Below, piece by piece: positions 30,526-38,693 of a DNA stretch of 39,840 bases; position 1 is the stretch's first letter, and every line of letters starts with the position of its first letter. The position numbers and the translations under genes are program-made. The notes beneath the pieces were generated by a model. That model searched no databases. It saw only the letters and a program-made list of their open reading frames with translations, and was not told where the DNA came from. This DNA is from an uncultured Rhodospirillales bacterium (GTDB lineage Bacteria > Pseudomonadota > Alphaproteobacteria > Reyranellales > Reyranellaceae): positions 1 through 39,840 of the forward strand of contig CADECW010000060.1 of NCBI GenBank assembly GCA_902825855.1, written 5' to 3'.

Positions 30526-32286
30526 ATGGAATTCTTCCGCGTCTACGGTCGAGTCATCGGTCTGCTGCGCGCCGAACGCGGGCTTGCGATGATGCTGGCG
30601 CTGGCCAACGTCGCGGTGGCGGCGCTGCAGTTCTACGAACCGGTGCTGTTCGGCAAGGTCGTCGACCTTCTGAGCTCGGCGCGCGACAAGCCGGTCGACG
30701 TGCTGTGGCGCGAGGCGCGTGAGCTGCTCGTGCTGTGGGCGGCGGTGGGGCTGGGCGGCATCCTGGCCAACATCGTCGTCTCGCTGCAGGCCGACCGCAT
30801 GGCACATCGGCGGCGATTGGGCGCCATGGCGACCTTCTTCGAGCACGTGCTGGTGCTGCCCTTCGCTTTCCATCATAGCCAGCACTCGGGCCGGCTGCTC
30901 AAGGTCATGCTGACCGGCGTCGATCACCTGTTCGGCATCTGGCTTTCCTTCTTCCGCGAGAACCTCGCGACCTTCGTCGCCCTCTTCATCATGCTGCCGC
31001 TCAGCCTGTTCATGAACTGGCGACTGGGCCTGCTGCTGATCGTGCTGATCATCTTCTTCGCGGTGGCCAATGCCTGGGTGGTCGGCCGTACCGACCGCCT
31101 GCAGCAGCAGGTCGAGGACCGCCACAGCGAGCTGGCCAGCCGAGCCGGTGACGCCCTGGGCAACATCCATCTCATCCAGAGCTTCGTGCGGCTGGGGGCC
31201 GAAACCGGCGAGCTCCATCGCATCATCCGCGAGACGCTGGCGGCGCAGTACCCGGTGCTGAACTGGTGGGCGCTGCTCTCGGTGCTGACGCGCGCCGCCT
31301 CCACCGTCACCGTGATCCTGATCTTCGTTCTGGGCACCTGGCTCTATACGCGCGGCGAGGCGAGCGTCGGCGAGATCGTGAGCTTCATGGGCTTCGCCAC
31401 CCTGCTGATCAGCCGCATGGACCAGGCCTCGGGCTTCGTCAGCCGCGTCTTCTTCCAGATGCCGGCGCTGGCCGATTTCTTCCGCGTGCTCGATTCGCAA
31501 TCGACCGTGCCCGACAACCCCCACGGCCGGGACATCGGCCGCGCCAAGGGCGATGTCGAGTTCGACGACATCAACTTTTCCTACGACGGCAAGCGGCCGG
31601 CGCTGGTCCATTTCTCGCTGAAGGTGCCGGCCGGCACCACGGTCGCCTTCGTCGGTCCCACCGGGGCGGGCAAGAGCACGGCTCTATCACTGCTGCACCG
31701 CATGTGGGACGCGCAATCAGGCGTCATCCGCATCGACGGTGTCGACCATCGCGACATCAAGCTGGAATCGCTGCGGCGCAATATCGGCGTGGTTTTCCAG
31801 GACAGCACGATGTTCTACCGCACGATCGCCGACAACCTTCGCATCGGAAAACCCGACGCTGCCCAGGCCGAGCTCGAGCAGGCGGCGCGGCTGGCCGAGG
31901 CGCACGACTTCATCCAGCGGCAGGCCAACGGCTACGACACCATGGTGGGCGAGCGCGGTACGACGCTGTCGGGCGGCGAACGCCAGCGGCTCGCGATCGC
32001 CCGGGCATTGCTCAAGAACCCACCGATCCTGATCCTCGACGAGGCGACCAGCGCGCTGGATTCGGTGACCGAGGCGCGCATCCAGAAGGCGCTGAAGACA
32101 CTGATGGCAGGCCGCACGACCTTCATCATCGCGCATCGGCTGTCGACCATCCGCGACGCCGACCTCGTCGTAGTATTCGAGCACGGCCGCGTGGTCGAGC
32201 AGGGCAACTACCAGGAGTTGGTGGCGCAAGGCGGCGCCTTCGCGCGCCTTGTTGCGACCCAGCAGGCCGGCATCGAGGCGGCCTGA
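30526..32286 (+). CDS. ABC exporter with fused membrane and ATPase domains, NdvA/ChvA-like (cyclic glucan export)
   Basis: This 586-residue half-transporter has about six helices in residues 15-310, with the NdvA-like segments QADRMAHRRRLGAM and LPFAFHHSQHSGRLLKVML. The nucleotide-binding domain follows: Walker A GPTGAGKST (near 377-385), the signature LSGGERQRLAIARALL (near 480), Walker B ILILDEATSALDS, and the switch His in IIAHRLSTIRDADLV. The homologues NdvA and ChvA export cyclic beta-1,2-glucans to the periplasm in rhizobia and agrobacteria. The glucan synthase NdvB is not in the window, so another lipid or polysaccharide substrate cannot be ruled out. The Shine-Dalgarno is weak. Confidence 0.85.
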   Translation: MEFFRVYGRVIGLLRAERGLAMMLALANVAVAALQFYEPVLFGKVVDLLSSARDKPVDVLWREARELLVLWAAVGLGGILANIVVSLQADRMAHRRRLGAMATFFEHVLVLPFAFHHSQHSGRLLKVMLTGVDHLFGIWLSFFRENLATFVALFIMLPLSLFMNWRLGLLLIVLIIFFAVANAWVVGRTDRLQQQVEDRHSELASRAGDALGNIHLIQSFVRLGAETGELHRIIRETLAAQYPVLNWWALLSVLTRAASTVTVILIFVLGTWLYTRGEASVGEIVSFMGFATLLISRMDQASGFVSRVFFQMPALADFFRVLDSQSTVPDNPHGRDIGRAKGDVEFDDINFSYDGKRPALVHFSLKVPAGTTVAFVGPTGAGKSTALSLLHRMWDAQSGVIRIDGVDHRDIKLESLRRNIGVVFQDSTMFYRTIADNLRIGKPDAAQAELEQAARLAEAHDFIQRQANGYDTMVGERGTTLSGGERQRLAIARALLKNPPILILDEATSALDSVTEARIQKALKTLMAGRTTFIIAHRLSTIRDADLVVVFEHGRVVEQGNYQELVAQGGAFARLVATQQAGIEAA

Positions 32287-32400
32287 AGTCGGTGCCCGGA
32301 GGAATGCCGGCTGGCATAGAATCTGCCTGATATCCCCTTGGCGGATGTGTTCTGTCCGCCTAATAGTCGCCGGACGGGGACTTCAGAGGGGCAGACGGAT

Positions 32401-33417
32401 ATGAGCAACAACGTGAAATGGCTGGGCGGCGCGATCGCTGCCCTGACACTGGTCCTGGGCAGCATTCCGGCGAGTGCCCAGACGGCAATCAAATTCACCC
32501 TGGACTGGGTTTTTCAGGGCCCGACCTCGCCGTTCCTGGTGGCGCTGGAGAAGGGGTACTACAAGGCCGAGGGCCTCGACGTCACGATGGATCCGGGCCA
32601 GGGCTCGGCCGGCGCGGTGCAGCGCGTCGCTACCGGCGCCTACCAGATCGGCTTCGCCGACGTGAACGCCACTATCGAATACAACGCCAAGAACCCGGGC
32701 AAGGAAGTGCTTTGCGTGTTCATGGCCTACGACTTCGCACCGTTCGGCGTCTACGCCCTCAAGAAGAGCGGCATCAAGGGGCCCAAGGACCTTGAAGGCA
32801 AGAAGCTCGGCGCGCCGGTGTTCGATGCGAGCTTCCGGCTCTTTCCGGCCTTCGCCAAGCTCAACGGCATCTCCAAGTGGGAGCACGTCAACCTTACTCC
32901 GCAGCTGCGCGAGCAGAGCCTGGTGCAAGGCACGGTCGATTTCATCTCGGGCCACTACTTTTCGTCCATGCTCGACCTCAAGGCGCGTGGTGTTAAGTTT
33001 GACGACATTGTTGCCATGCGCTATGTCGATTTCGGCATGGACGTCTATGGCAATGGCATCGTCATCTCTCCGGAGATCGCGGGCAACGAGAAGGTGGTGA
33101 AGGGCTTCATCAACGCCACCATCAAGGGCTGGAAGGACGTCATCGCCGACAACAAGCTCGGTATCGCCGCCGCCAAGAAGCGGGACCCCCTGATCGAAGA
33201 GGCACTGGAGCTGGAGCGCCTGCAGATCTCGCTGCAGACCAACATCCTGACGCCCTATGTGAAGGCCAACGGCATGGGCGACGTCGATCCGGCTCGCTTT
33301 GGCCGCTCCGTCAAGCTGGTGTCGGAGGCCTTCGGGTTGCCGGCGGCGCCGCCGGTCGACAAGGTCTTCACCAACAAATACCTGCCGCCGAAGGCGGATC
33401 GCATGGTCGTAAAGTGA
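32401..33417 (+). CDS. NitT/TauT-type ABC importer substrate-binding protein (NMT1/THI5-like)
   Basis: This 338-residue periplasmic protein has a Sec signal peptide (1-26, ASA-Q). It then reads IKFTLDWVFQGPTSPFLVALEKGYYKAEGLDVTMDPGQGS, the NMT1-like opening shared by nitrate, taurine, sulfonate and thiamine-precursor binding proteins. AYQIGFADVNATIEYN follows. FTLDW and FLVALEKGYY most resemble pyrimidine (HMP)-precursor and riboflavin-type binders. GAGGGG lies upstream of the ATG at 32401. It is the first gene of a three-gene importer; the ATPase and permease follow after a 116-bp gap that contains stem-loops. Confidence 0.88.
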   Translation: MSNNVKWLGGAIAALTLVLGSIPASAQTAIKFTLDWVFQGPTSPFLVALEKGYYKAEGLDVTMDPGQGSAGAVQRVATGAYQIGFADVNATIEYNAKNPGKEVLCVFMAYDFAPFGVYALKKSGIKGPKDLEGKKLGAPVFDASFRLFPAFAKLNGISKWEHVNLTPQLREQSLVQGTVDFISGHYFSSMLDLKARGVKFDDIVAMRYVDFGMDVYGNGIVISPEIAGNEKVVKGFINATIKGWKDVIADNKLGIAAAKKRDPLIEEALELERLQISLQTNILTPYVKANGMGDVDPARFGRSVKLVSEAFGLPAAPPVDKVFTNKYLPPKADRMVVK

Positions 33418-33533
33418 TGGTTTTCAATCCCCTCGTCGCGCGAGGGGGAGTGACGCACAGCGCTGGAGGGAGCATCACCCCTCCGGCACTTTGGGGCACC
33501 TCCGCAGCGAAGCTGGAGACGAAGCGAGTTTAG
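33418..33533 (+). repeat. Inter-cistronic palindromic element inside the ABC importer operon
   Basis: The 116-bp gap between the binding protein and the ATPase holds CCCCTCG/CGAGGGG (33429-33435 with 33441-33447, 5-nt loop). A second pair GGAGGG/CCCTCC (33465-33470 with 33479-33484) follows. The sequence has the look of a dispersed REP-like GC palindrome. It could stabilise the upstream message so more binding protein than ATPase is made. No gene is present in the gap. Confidence 0.5.
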
Positions 33534-34316
33534 ATGGCCTTCGTCGACCTCAAGGGTGTCAGTCTTACCTATCGTTTGGGCAAGGAAACCACGCTCGCTC
33601 TTGCCGATGCGACTCTCAGCATCGACAAGAGCGAGTTCATTGCCGTTGTCGGTCCATCCGGCTGCGGCAAATCGACCATCATGAAGCTCGTCACCGGCCT
33701 GCTGCCCCCATCCTCGGGCGAGGTGCGGGTTGCGGGCGAGAGGGTGACTGGGCCGATCAAGGGCGTCGGCATGGCCTTCCAGAATCCGACCTTGATGCCT
33801 TGGCGCACGACCATGGACAACATCCTGCTTCCCATGGAAGTGGTCGAGCCGCACAAGCGCCGCTTCCGCAGCAATCGCGCCGAGTATGAAGCCCGGGCAA
33901 TGACGCTCTTGAATACGGTGGGTCTCGCCGACTTCGCGCGCCGCTTTCCCTGGCAGCTCTCGGGCGGCATGCAGCAGCGCTCCAACCTCTGCCGCGCCCT
34001 GATCCACGAGCCCGAACTGCTGATGCTCGACGAACCGTTCGGCGCCCTCGACGCATTCACGCGCGAGGAGCTGTGGGGTGTCATGCAGGACCTGTGGCTT
34101 GAGAAACGCTTCACCGGGGTGCTGGTGACGCACGACCTGCGTGAGGCCGTCTACCTCGCCGACACCGTCTACGTCATGAGCAAGCGGCCGGGCCGCATCG
34201 TGCTCACCCGCAAGATCGACATCCCGCGGCCACGCTCGCTGGCCACGACGTTCGAGCCACACTTCGTGGATCTCGTGCACGAACTGCGTGACCGCATCTC
34301 GCAGGAGCACGCATGA
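33534..34316 (+). CDS. NitT/TauT-type ABC importer ATP-binding protein
   Basis: This 260-residue ATPase has Walker A GPSGCGKST (40-48), a Q-loop in GMAFQNPTLMPWRT (the PWRT form typical of SsuB/TauB/NrtD), the signature QLSGGMQQRSNLCRAL (141-156) and Walker B LLMLDEPFGALD (162-173). The switch His is in VTHDLREAV. It powers import together with the permease, whose ATG overlaps its stop (ATGA at 34313-34316). The substrate follows the binding protein, so nitrate, sulfonate or pyrimidine-type compounds are all possible. Confidence 0.93.
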   Translation: MAFVDLKGVSLTYRLGKETTLALADATLSIDKSEFIAVVGPSGCGKSTIMKLVTGLLPPSSGEVRVAGERVTGPIKGVGMAFQNPTLMPWRTTMDNILLPMEVVEPHKRRFRSNRAEYEARAMTLLNTVGLADFARRFPWQLSGGMQQRSNLCRALIHEPELLMLDEPFGALDAFTREELWGVMQDLWLEKRFTGVLVTHDLREAVYLADTVYVMSKRPGRIVLTRKIDIPRPRSLATTFEPHFVDLVHELRDRISQEHA

Positions 34317-35089
34317 CCGATGTCCGGCGCGAGGCCCTGCGCCTCGCCATGCCGTGGCTGGCGACGGCCATCCTGCTGGTCATTTGGGAAGTGGCCTGCA
34401 TCGTCTTCGATATCCCCGAGATCCTGCTGCCCAAGCCGACCAAGATCTTCTCGGTGTTCGTCGCCCGCTTCGACATCCTGATGGCCTATTGCTGGGATAC
34501 GTTGTGGACGACGGTCGTCGGCTTCCTGCTGGCGATCGCGGGCGGCCTGCTTATCGGCCTGGCGATCGGCGCCTCGCCGTTCGTCTATTCCGGTCTCTAC
34601 CCGCTGCTGATCGCCTTCAACGCCATTCCCAAGGTGGCGCTGGTGCCGATCCTGATGATCTGGGTGGGCGTGGGTTCGCTGCCGGCGGTCATCACCGCTT
34701 TCGTCATCAGCTTCTTTCCCATCGTGGTGAACGTCGCCACCGGTCTCGCCACCATCGAGCCCGAGATGCGCGACGTGCTCAGGAGCCTCGGCGCCACGCG
34801 CACCGAAATCCTGACCAAGGTCGGCATCCCGCGCGCCATGCCCTACCTCTTTGCCAGCCTGAAGGTCGCGATCACCTTGGCCTTCATCGGCTCGGTGATC
34901 TCCGAGACGGTTGGCGGCAACAACGGCATCGGTTTCCTGATGTTGTCGGCGGGCGCACGCAACGACGCGCCGACGACCTTCGCCGGCCTGTTCGCCATCG
35001 CCATCATGGGTGTCGTGATGTATGCGATCTGCGCCCTGGTCGAGAAGCGCATGACGCGCTGGGCGTTTCGCGGCGAACTCGTGAGCTGA
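34313..35089 (+). CDS. NitT/TauT-type ABC importer permease
   Basis: This 258-residue inner-membrane protein has about six transmembrane helices. The cytoplasmic coupling loop EPEMRDVLRSLGATRTEILTKVGIPRAMPY (near 150-180) is the EAA-type motif of BPD_transp_1 permeases that docks on the ATPase. FNAIPKVALVPILMIWVGVG and SVISETVGGNNGIGFLML are characteristic of SsuC/TauC relatives. It overlaps the ATPase gene by 4 bp and is the last gene of the operon; a convergent luciferase-like gene ends 12 bp away. Confidence 0.93.
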   Translation: MTDVRREALRLAMPWLATAILLVIWEVACIVFDIPEILLPKPTKIFSVFVARFDILMAYCWDTLWTTVVGFLLAIAGGLLIGLAIGASPFVYSGLYPLLIAFNAIPKVALVPILMIWVGVGSLPAVITAFVISFFPIVVNVATGLATIEPEMRDVLRSLGATRTEILTKVGIPRAMPYLFASLKVAITLAFIGSVISETVGGNNGIGFLMLSAGARNDAPTTFAGLFAIAIMGVVMYAICALVEKRMTRWAFRGELVS

Positions 35090-35101
35090 CCGGCAGGGAG
35101 T

Positions 35102-36148
35102 CTAGAGCACCGCTTCGGCGACGACACGCAGTGCTTCGACATTGGCACCGCTGAGCAGCATCGAGCGGACTTCATGCGTCCTGCCGGCGGCCTTCCAGGC
35201 TTGGAGGCGGTCCTTGATGCGCTCGGGACTGCCGACCAGCGAGACCTCGTCGACCAGGGCGTCAGGCACGGCCGCGATTGCTTCGGCGCGTCGGCCGCCC
35301 AGGAACGCATCCTGGATCTTCACGGCCGCTTCCTCGTAGCCCAGCTGCCTGGTGACGTCGTTGTAGAAGTTCTTCGACCGTGCGCCCATGCCACCGATGT
35401 AGAGCGCGAGTTCCGGCTTCAGCGCGTCGCGGCAGGCCTGCAGGTCGGGACCCATGGCGACGCGGACATAAGGGGCGACATCGAAGTCGGCGAGGGTGCG
35501 GCCGGCGCGTCCCTTGGCGATTCCCTGGGCGATGCCGGCGCGCAACGGGTCGGTCACCATCTTCGTCTTCTCCGGCGACATGAAGATCGGCAGCACGCCG
35601 TCGGCTACTTCGCCCGCCGTGCGCAGCCCGATCGGCGTGATCGAGGCGGCATAGATCGGCATGTTAGGATCGCCGTGCAGGATGCTCTTCAACGGCTTGC
35701 CCAGGCCCGTGGCGCCGGGGCCGGTGTAGGGAATCTGGTAGAGCTCGCCCTGGTGCTGCAGGGCCGCCTCGCGCTTCAGGATCTTGCGCAGGATTTCTAT
35801 GTATTCGCGTGTGCGCGCCATCGGCTTGCCGAACGGCACGCCATGCCAGCCCTCCACGACCTGCGGCCCCGATGCGCCGATGCCCAGCAGGAAGCGGTTG
35901 TTGGACAGCGCCTGCAGGGTGAGCGCCGTCATCGCCGTGCAAGCGGGCGTGCGCGCCTGCATCTGCATGATGCCGGTGCCGGCCCTGATGCGAGTCGTGC
36001 GGGCGAGGATCCAGGCCGTCGGTGTGACGGCGTCGGTGCCGTAGGCCTCGCCGCTCCACACAGAATCGTAGCCCAGCCGCTCGGCCTCCAGCACCTCGGC
36101 GAGCGCGAGGTCGTGGCCATGATAGCGAAGAAGCATTCCGAGCCGCAT
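35102..36148 (-). CDS. LLM-class flavin-dependent oxidoreductase (luciferase-like)
   Basis: This 348-residue TIM-barrel protein is of the bacterial luciferase/F420-FMN family. The opening RLGMLLRYHGHDLALAEVLEAERLGYDSVWSGEAYGTD is followed by RIRAGTGIMQMQARTPACTAMTALTLQALSNNRFLLGIGASGP, the flavin-site core. The C-terminus VGSPERIKDRLQAWKAAG is also typical. It may use reduced flavin or F420 in oxygenation or dehydrogenation of an unknown substrate. ATG 36148 has AGGGGG 5 nt upstream; a GTG at 36154 that overlaps the preceding gene (GTGA) is the alternative. It is directly downstream of a second, divergent family member. Confidence 0.88.
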   Translation of the reverse strand: MRLGMLLRYHGHDLALAEVLEAERLGYDSVWSGEAYGTDAVTPTAWILARTTRIRAGTGIMQMQARTPACTAMTALTLQALSNNRFLLGIGASGPQVVEGWHGVPFGKPMARTREYIEILRKILKREAALQHQGELYQIPYTGPGATGLGKPLKSILHGDPNMPIYAASITPIGLRTAGEVADGVLPIFMSPEKTKMVTDPLRAGIAQGIAKGRAGRTLADFDVAPYVRVAMGPDLQACRDALKPELALYIGGMGARSKNFYNDVTRQLGYEEAAVKIQDAFLGGRRAEAIAAVPDALVDEVSLVGSPERIKDRLQAWKAAGRTHEVRSMLLSGANVEALRVVAEAVL

Positions 36149-36150
36149 GG

Positions 36151-37137
36151 TCACCCCCTGCGCAAACCTGCCAGCGATGGCATCGCCTCGGCGGCGAAGC
36201 GCTCGATCTGCTGGTCGCGCTCCTCATACGGGCCGACGAAGTCGAGGATGAGGTGGCGCACACCGGCCTGCTGGAACTTGAAGATCGTCTCGACCACGTC
36301 CTGTGGAGTGCCGAGCGCGCAGTAGCGCTGGGCGGCCTTGCGGAAATCCATGGCGTAGCGCTGGCTGAGCGACACCGTCGCCGCATCGAGCGCCTTTTCG
36401 TAGGTGTCGTCGATGCGCGTGAACAGGAGGTGGGCGGTGCCGAAGCCGCGATCGAAAGTGCGGCCGGCCTCGCTGGCTGCCGTCGCGATTTTCTCCAGGC
36501 CCTGGCGATACATGTCGGGCGTCACGACGTAGGACATCCAGCCGTCGGTCATGCGCCCGGTACGGCGCAGCGCCGGATCGGAGCGGCCGCCGCACCAGAT
36601 CGGCGGGCCGCCCGGCTGGCGCGGCGGCGGCTGCATCTTCACACCCTCGAAGTTGAAGAACTTCCCGGCATGGGAGACGGGCTCGCCGGTCCACAGCTTG
36701 CGCATGACCGTGAGGCTTTCGCTGAGCCGGGCGCCGCGCTCGTTGAGGGGCACGCCGCAGGCCTCATATTCCTTGGGAAACTCGCCGCCGACGCCGACGC
36801 CGAACACGAAGCGGCCCTCGGTCAGATGGTCGAGCGTCGACACCTGCTTGGCGACCGATGTCGGATGGCGGAGGGGCAGCAGGTAGACGTCGGTGCCGAA
36901 GATCAGGCGCCGGCTGATGACGGCGGCCTGCGCGAGCTGCATCAGCGGATCGAAGATCGCGATGGTGAAGGCGACGTGGTCGCCAACCCACATCGAATCG
37001 TAGCCGCAACGGTCGACCAGTGTGACGAGGTCGCTCAACTCGTCGATGGTGGGCAGCCACGGGCCCTCGGCGGGCTCCGTGCGCCGGTGGAGGGTTTGCA
37101 CGCCGATGCTGAGGTGGTCGTCCAGGGGAAGGTCCAT
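36151..37137 (-). CDS. LLM-class flavin-dependent oxidoreductase (luciferase-like), second family member
   Basis: This 328-residue protein has VTLVDRCGYDSMWVGDHVAFT, LIFGTDVYLLPLRHPTSVAKQVSTLDHLTEGRFVFGVGVGGE and GGPPIWCGGRSDPALRRTGRMTDGW, the flavin/F420-binding pattern of the family. GTPQDVVETIFKFQQAGVRHLILDF closes it. It differs strongly in sequence from its neighbour at 35102-36148, so the pair is not a recent duplication; it could form a two-component set. The ATG at 37137 follows AGGAT and lies 5 bp after the stop of the ABC-F gene. A longer frame runs into that gene and was rejected. Confidence 0.88.
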   Translation of the reverse strand: MDLPLDDHLSIGVQTLHRRTEPAEGPWLPTIDELSDLVTLVDRCGYDSMWVGDHVAFTIAIFDPLMQLAQAAVISRRLIFGTDVYLLPLRHPTSVAKQVSTLDHLTEGRFVFGVGVGGEFPKEYEACGVPLNERGARLSESLTVMRKLWTGEPVSHAGKFFNFEGVKMQPPPRQPGGPPIWCGGRSDPALRRTGRMTDGWMSYVVTPDMYRQGLEKIATAASEAGRTFDRGFGTAHLLFTRIDDTYEKALDAATVSLSQRYAMDFRKAAQRYCALGTPQDVVETIFKFQQAGVRHLILDFVGPYEERDQQIERFAAEAMPSLAGLRRG

Positions 37138-37142
37138 GACGG

Positions 37143-38675
37143 CTATCCTACCCGCTCGAAGAAGCTTTCTGCATCGTCGATCTCGACCAGCCGGCCCTTG
37201 CGGATCTCCAGGAACCGGTTGGCGACCGTGCGGGTGAAGTAGCGGTCGTGGCTGACGAACAGGCACGACACGTCGCTCTGGTCGAGCTCGGCCTCGAGCG
37301 CCTCCTGGCCTTCGATGTCGAGATGGTTGGTCGGCTCGTCCAGCAGGTACATGTTGGGCCGCAGAAGCTTCATCTTGAGGAAGACGAGGCGGGCGCGTTC
37401 GCCGTGGCTCAGTATTTCGATCGACTCGCCGATCTTGCGGAACGGGAAGCCGGCGCCGGCGAGCTGTCGGATGGCGTCCTTCTCGTTGATTCCCGGCGCC
37501 TCCAGCACATAGTCGAGGATCGACGCCATGAGCGGCAGGTCACGCATGGTCTGGTCGAAATAGACCAGCCGGCAGGCCGGGTTGAAGCGTACCGGCGAGA
37601 GGCTGTCGTAGTGCTCCAGCTCGGGATCGAATGCACCCGCCAGCGTCGACAGGAGCGTCGACTTGCCGGCGCCGTTGGCCCCCAGCAAGGCGATGCGGTC
37701 GCCGGCGGCGACGGCGAGGCGATCGATGGCGATCAGCCTGCGGTCGCTGCCCGGTGCCAGGACGTCGAGGCCGGCGATGCGCAGCGCCACCTTGGCGTCG
37801 ATGTCGCCGTCGGCGAGTTCCAGCCGGCGCTCGCGGGCGACATAGGTCTGGCTGCGGTCCTTCTCGATGCGCGCAATGCGCGTCTCGAGCGCTGCCTTTC
37901 GCTTGTTGAGGTCGGGGTTCTTGACTGCCCAGACCTTGTAGCGCGCCGCAGCCTGCTCCAGCCGCCGGATTTCCTTGTCCTCGAGCTGCGCGCGCGCAGC
38001 CGCGGCGGCGTCTCGGCGCAGCAGTTCCTCGCGTGCGAGGGCAAAGCTGGTCTTGAAGGCGTGCATGCCGTCGCTGCGCAGGAAGAGCGTGCGGTCGGTC
38101 ACGCGATTGAGGAACTCGCGGTCGTGGCTGACGATCAGCATGGGCACCGGGAAGTCGATGGTAAGCCAACGCTCCAGTATGTCGATGTTGGCGAGGTCGA
38201 GATGGTTGGTCGGCTCGTCGAGGATCAGGATATCCGGCTCCTCCAGCCGCGCCGCCGCCGCGATCAGCAGCAGACGCTGCCAGCCCCCCGACAGCGAGCC
38301 GAACGGCCTGTCGAGGGTGCCGGGTTCCACGGCGATCTCGTCCAGCAACACGTCGATGCGCCACCAGTCGTCGTCAAGACCTACTTTGGCGAGCGAGCGT
38401 TGCAGCACGTCGCGCACCGGCAGCTCGGCCAGGCCCGGCGGAACGTCCTGGGGGACGCTGCCGGTCCTGAGCCCGCGCGAGCGGACGACCTTGCCGCCGT
38501 TCAGCTCCAGTTCGCCGCTGAGACACTTCAGCAGGGTCGACTTGCCGGTGCCGTTCTCGCCGACCAGGGCAGTGCGCGCCCCGTCGAGCAGGAAGCTGAT
38601 GCCGCGGAACACGGCCGCGGAACCGTAGAAGAAGGAGGCGCGCTCCATCCCGAGCACGGCCTGACGCGTCGCCAT
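37143..38675 (-). CDS. ABC-F family ATPase (Uup/EttA-like ribosome-associated type)
   Basis: This 510-residue soluble twin-ATPase has no membrane segments. Domain 1 has Walker A GENGTGKST (39-47), signature SLSGGWQRL (127-135) and Walker B ILILDEPTNHLD (149-160). A basic-helical linker (about 210-290, rich in Arg/Ala/Glu) carries the P-site tRNA interaction motif region of ABC-F proteins. Domain 2 has GANGAGKST (332-340), LSHGERARL (422-430) and LLDEPTNHLD. ABC-F proteins act at the ribosome E site in translation rescue or antibiotic protection. The ATG at 38675 follows GGGGATC. The gene sits between an amidohydrolase and LLM genes on one strand, probably one transcript by spacing. Confidence 0.9.
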   Translation of the reverse strand: MATRQAVLGMERASFFYGSAAVFRGISFLLDGARTALVGENGTGKSTLLKCLSGELELNGGKVVRSRGLRTGSVPQDVPPGLAELPVRDVLQRSLAKVGLDDDWWRIDVLLDEIAVEPGTLDRPFGSLSGGWQRLLLIAAAARLEEPDILILDEPTNHLDLANIDILERWLTIDFPVPMLIVSHDREFLNRVTDRTLFLRSDGMHAFKTSFALAREELLRRDAAAAARAQLEDKEIRRLEQAAARYKVWAVKNPDLNKRKAALETRIARIEKDRSQTYVARERRLELADGDIDAKVALRIAGLDVLAPGSDRRLIAIDRLAVAAGDRIALLGANGAGKSTLLSTLAGAFDPELEHYDSLSPVRFNPACRLVYFDQTMRDLPLMASILDYVLEAPGINEKDAIRQLAGAGFPFRKIGESIEILSHGERARLVFLKMKLLRPNMYLLDEPTNHLDIEGQEALEAELDQSDVSCLFVSHDRYFTRTVANRFLEIRKGRLVEIDDAESFFERVG

Positions 38676-38693
38676 CGATCGATCCCCGAAAGG

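Noticed and set aside
32340..32360. GGCGGA/TCCGCC inverted repeat after the NdvA-like gene
   Set aside because: The stem is 6 bp with a 9-nt loop and no T-run follows. It could be a terminator or chance.
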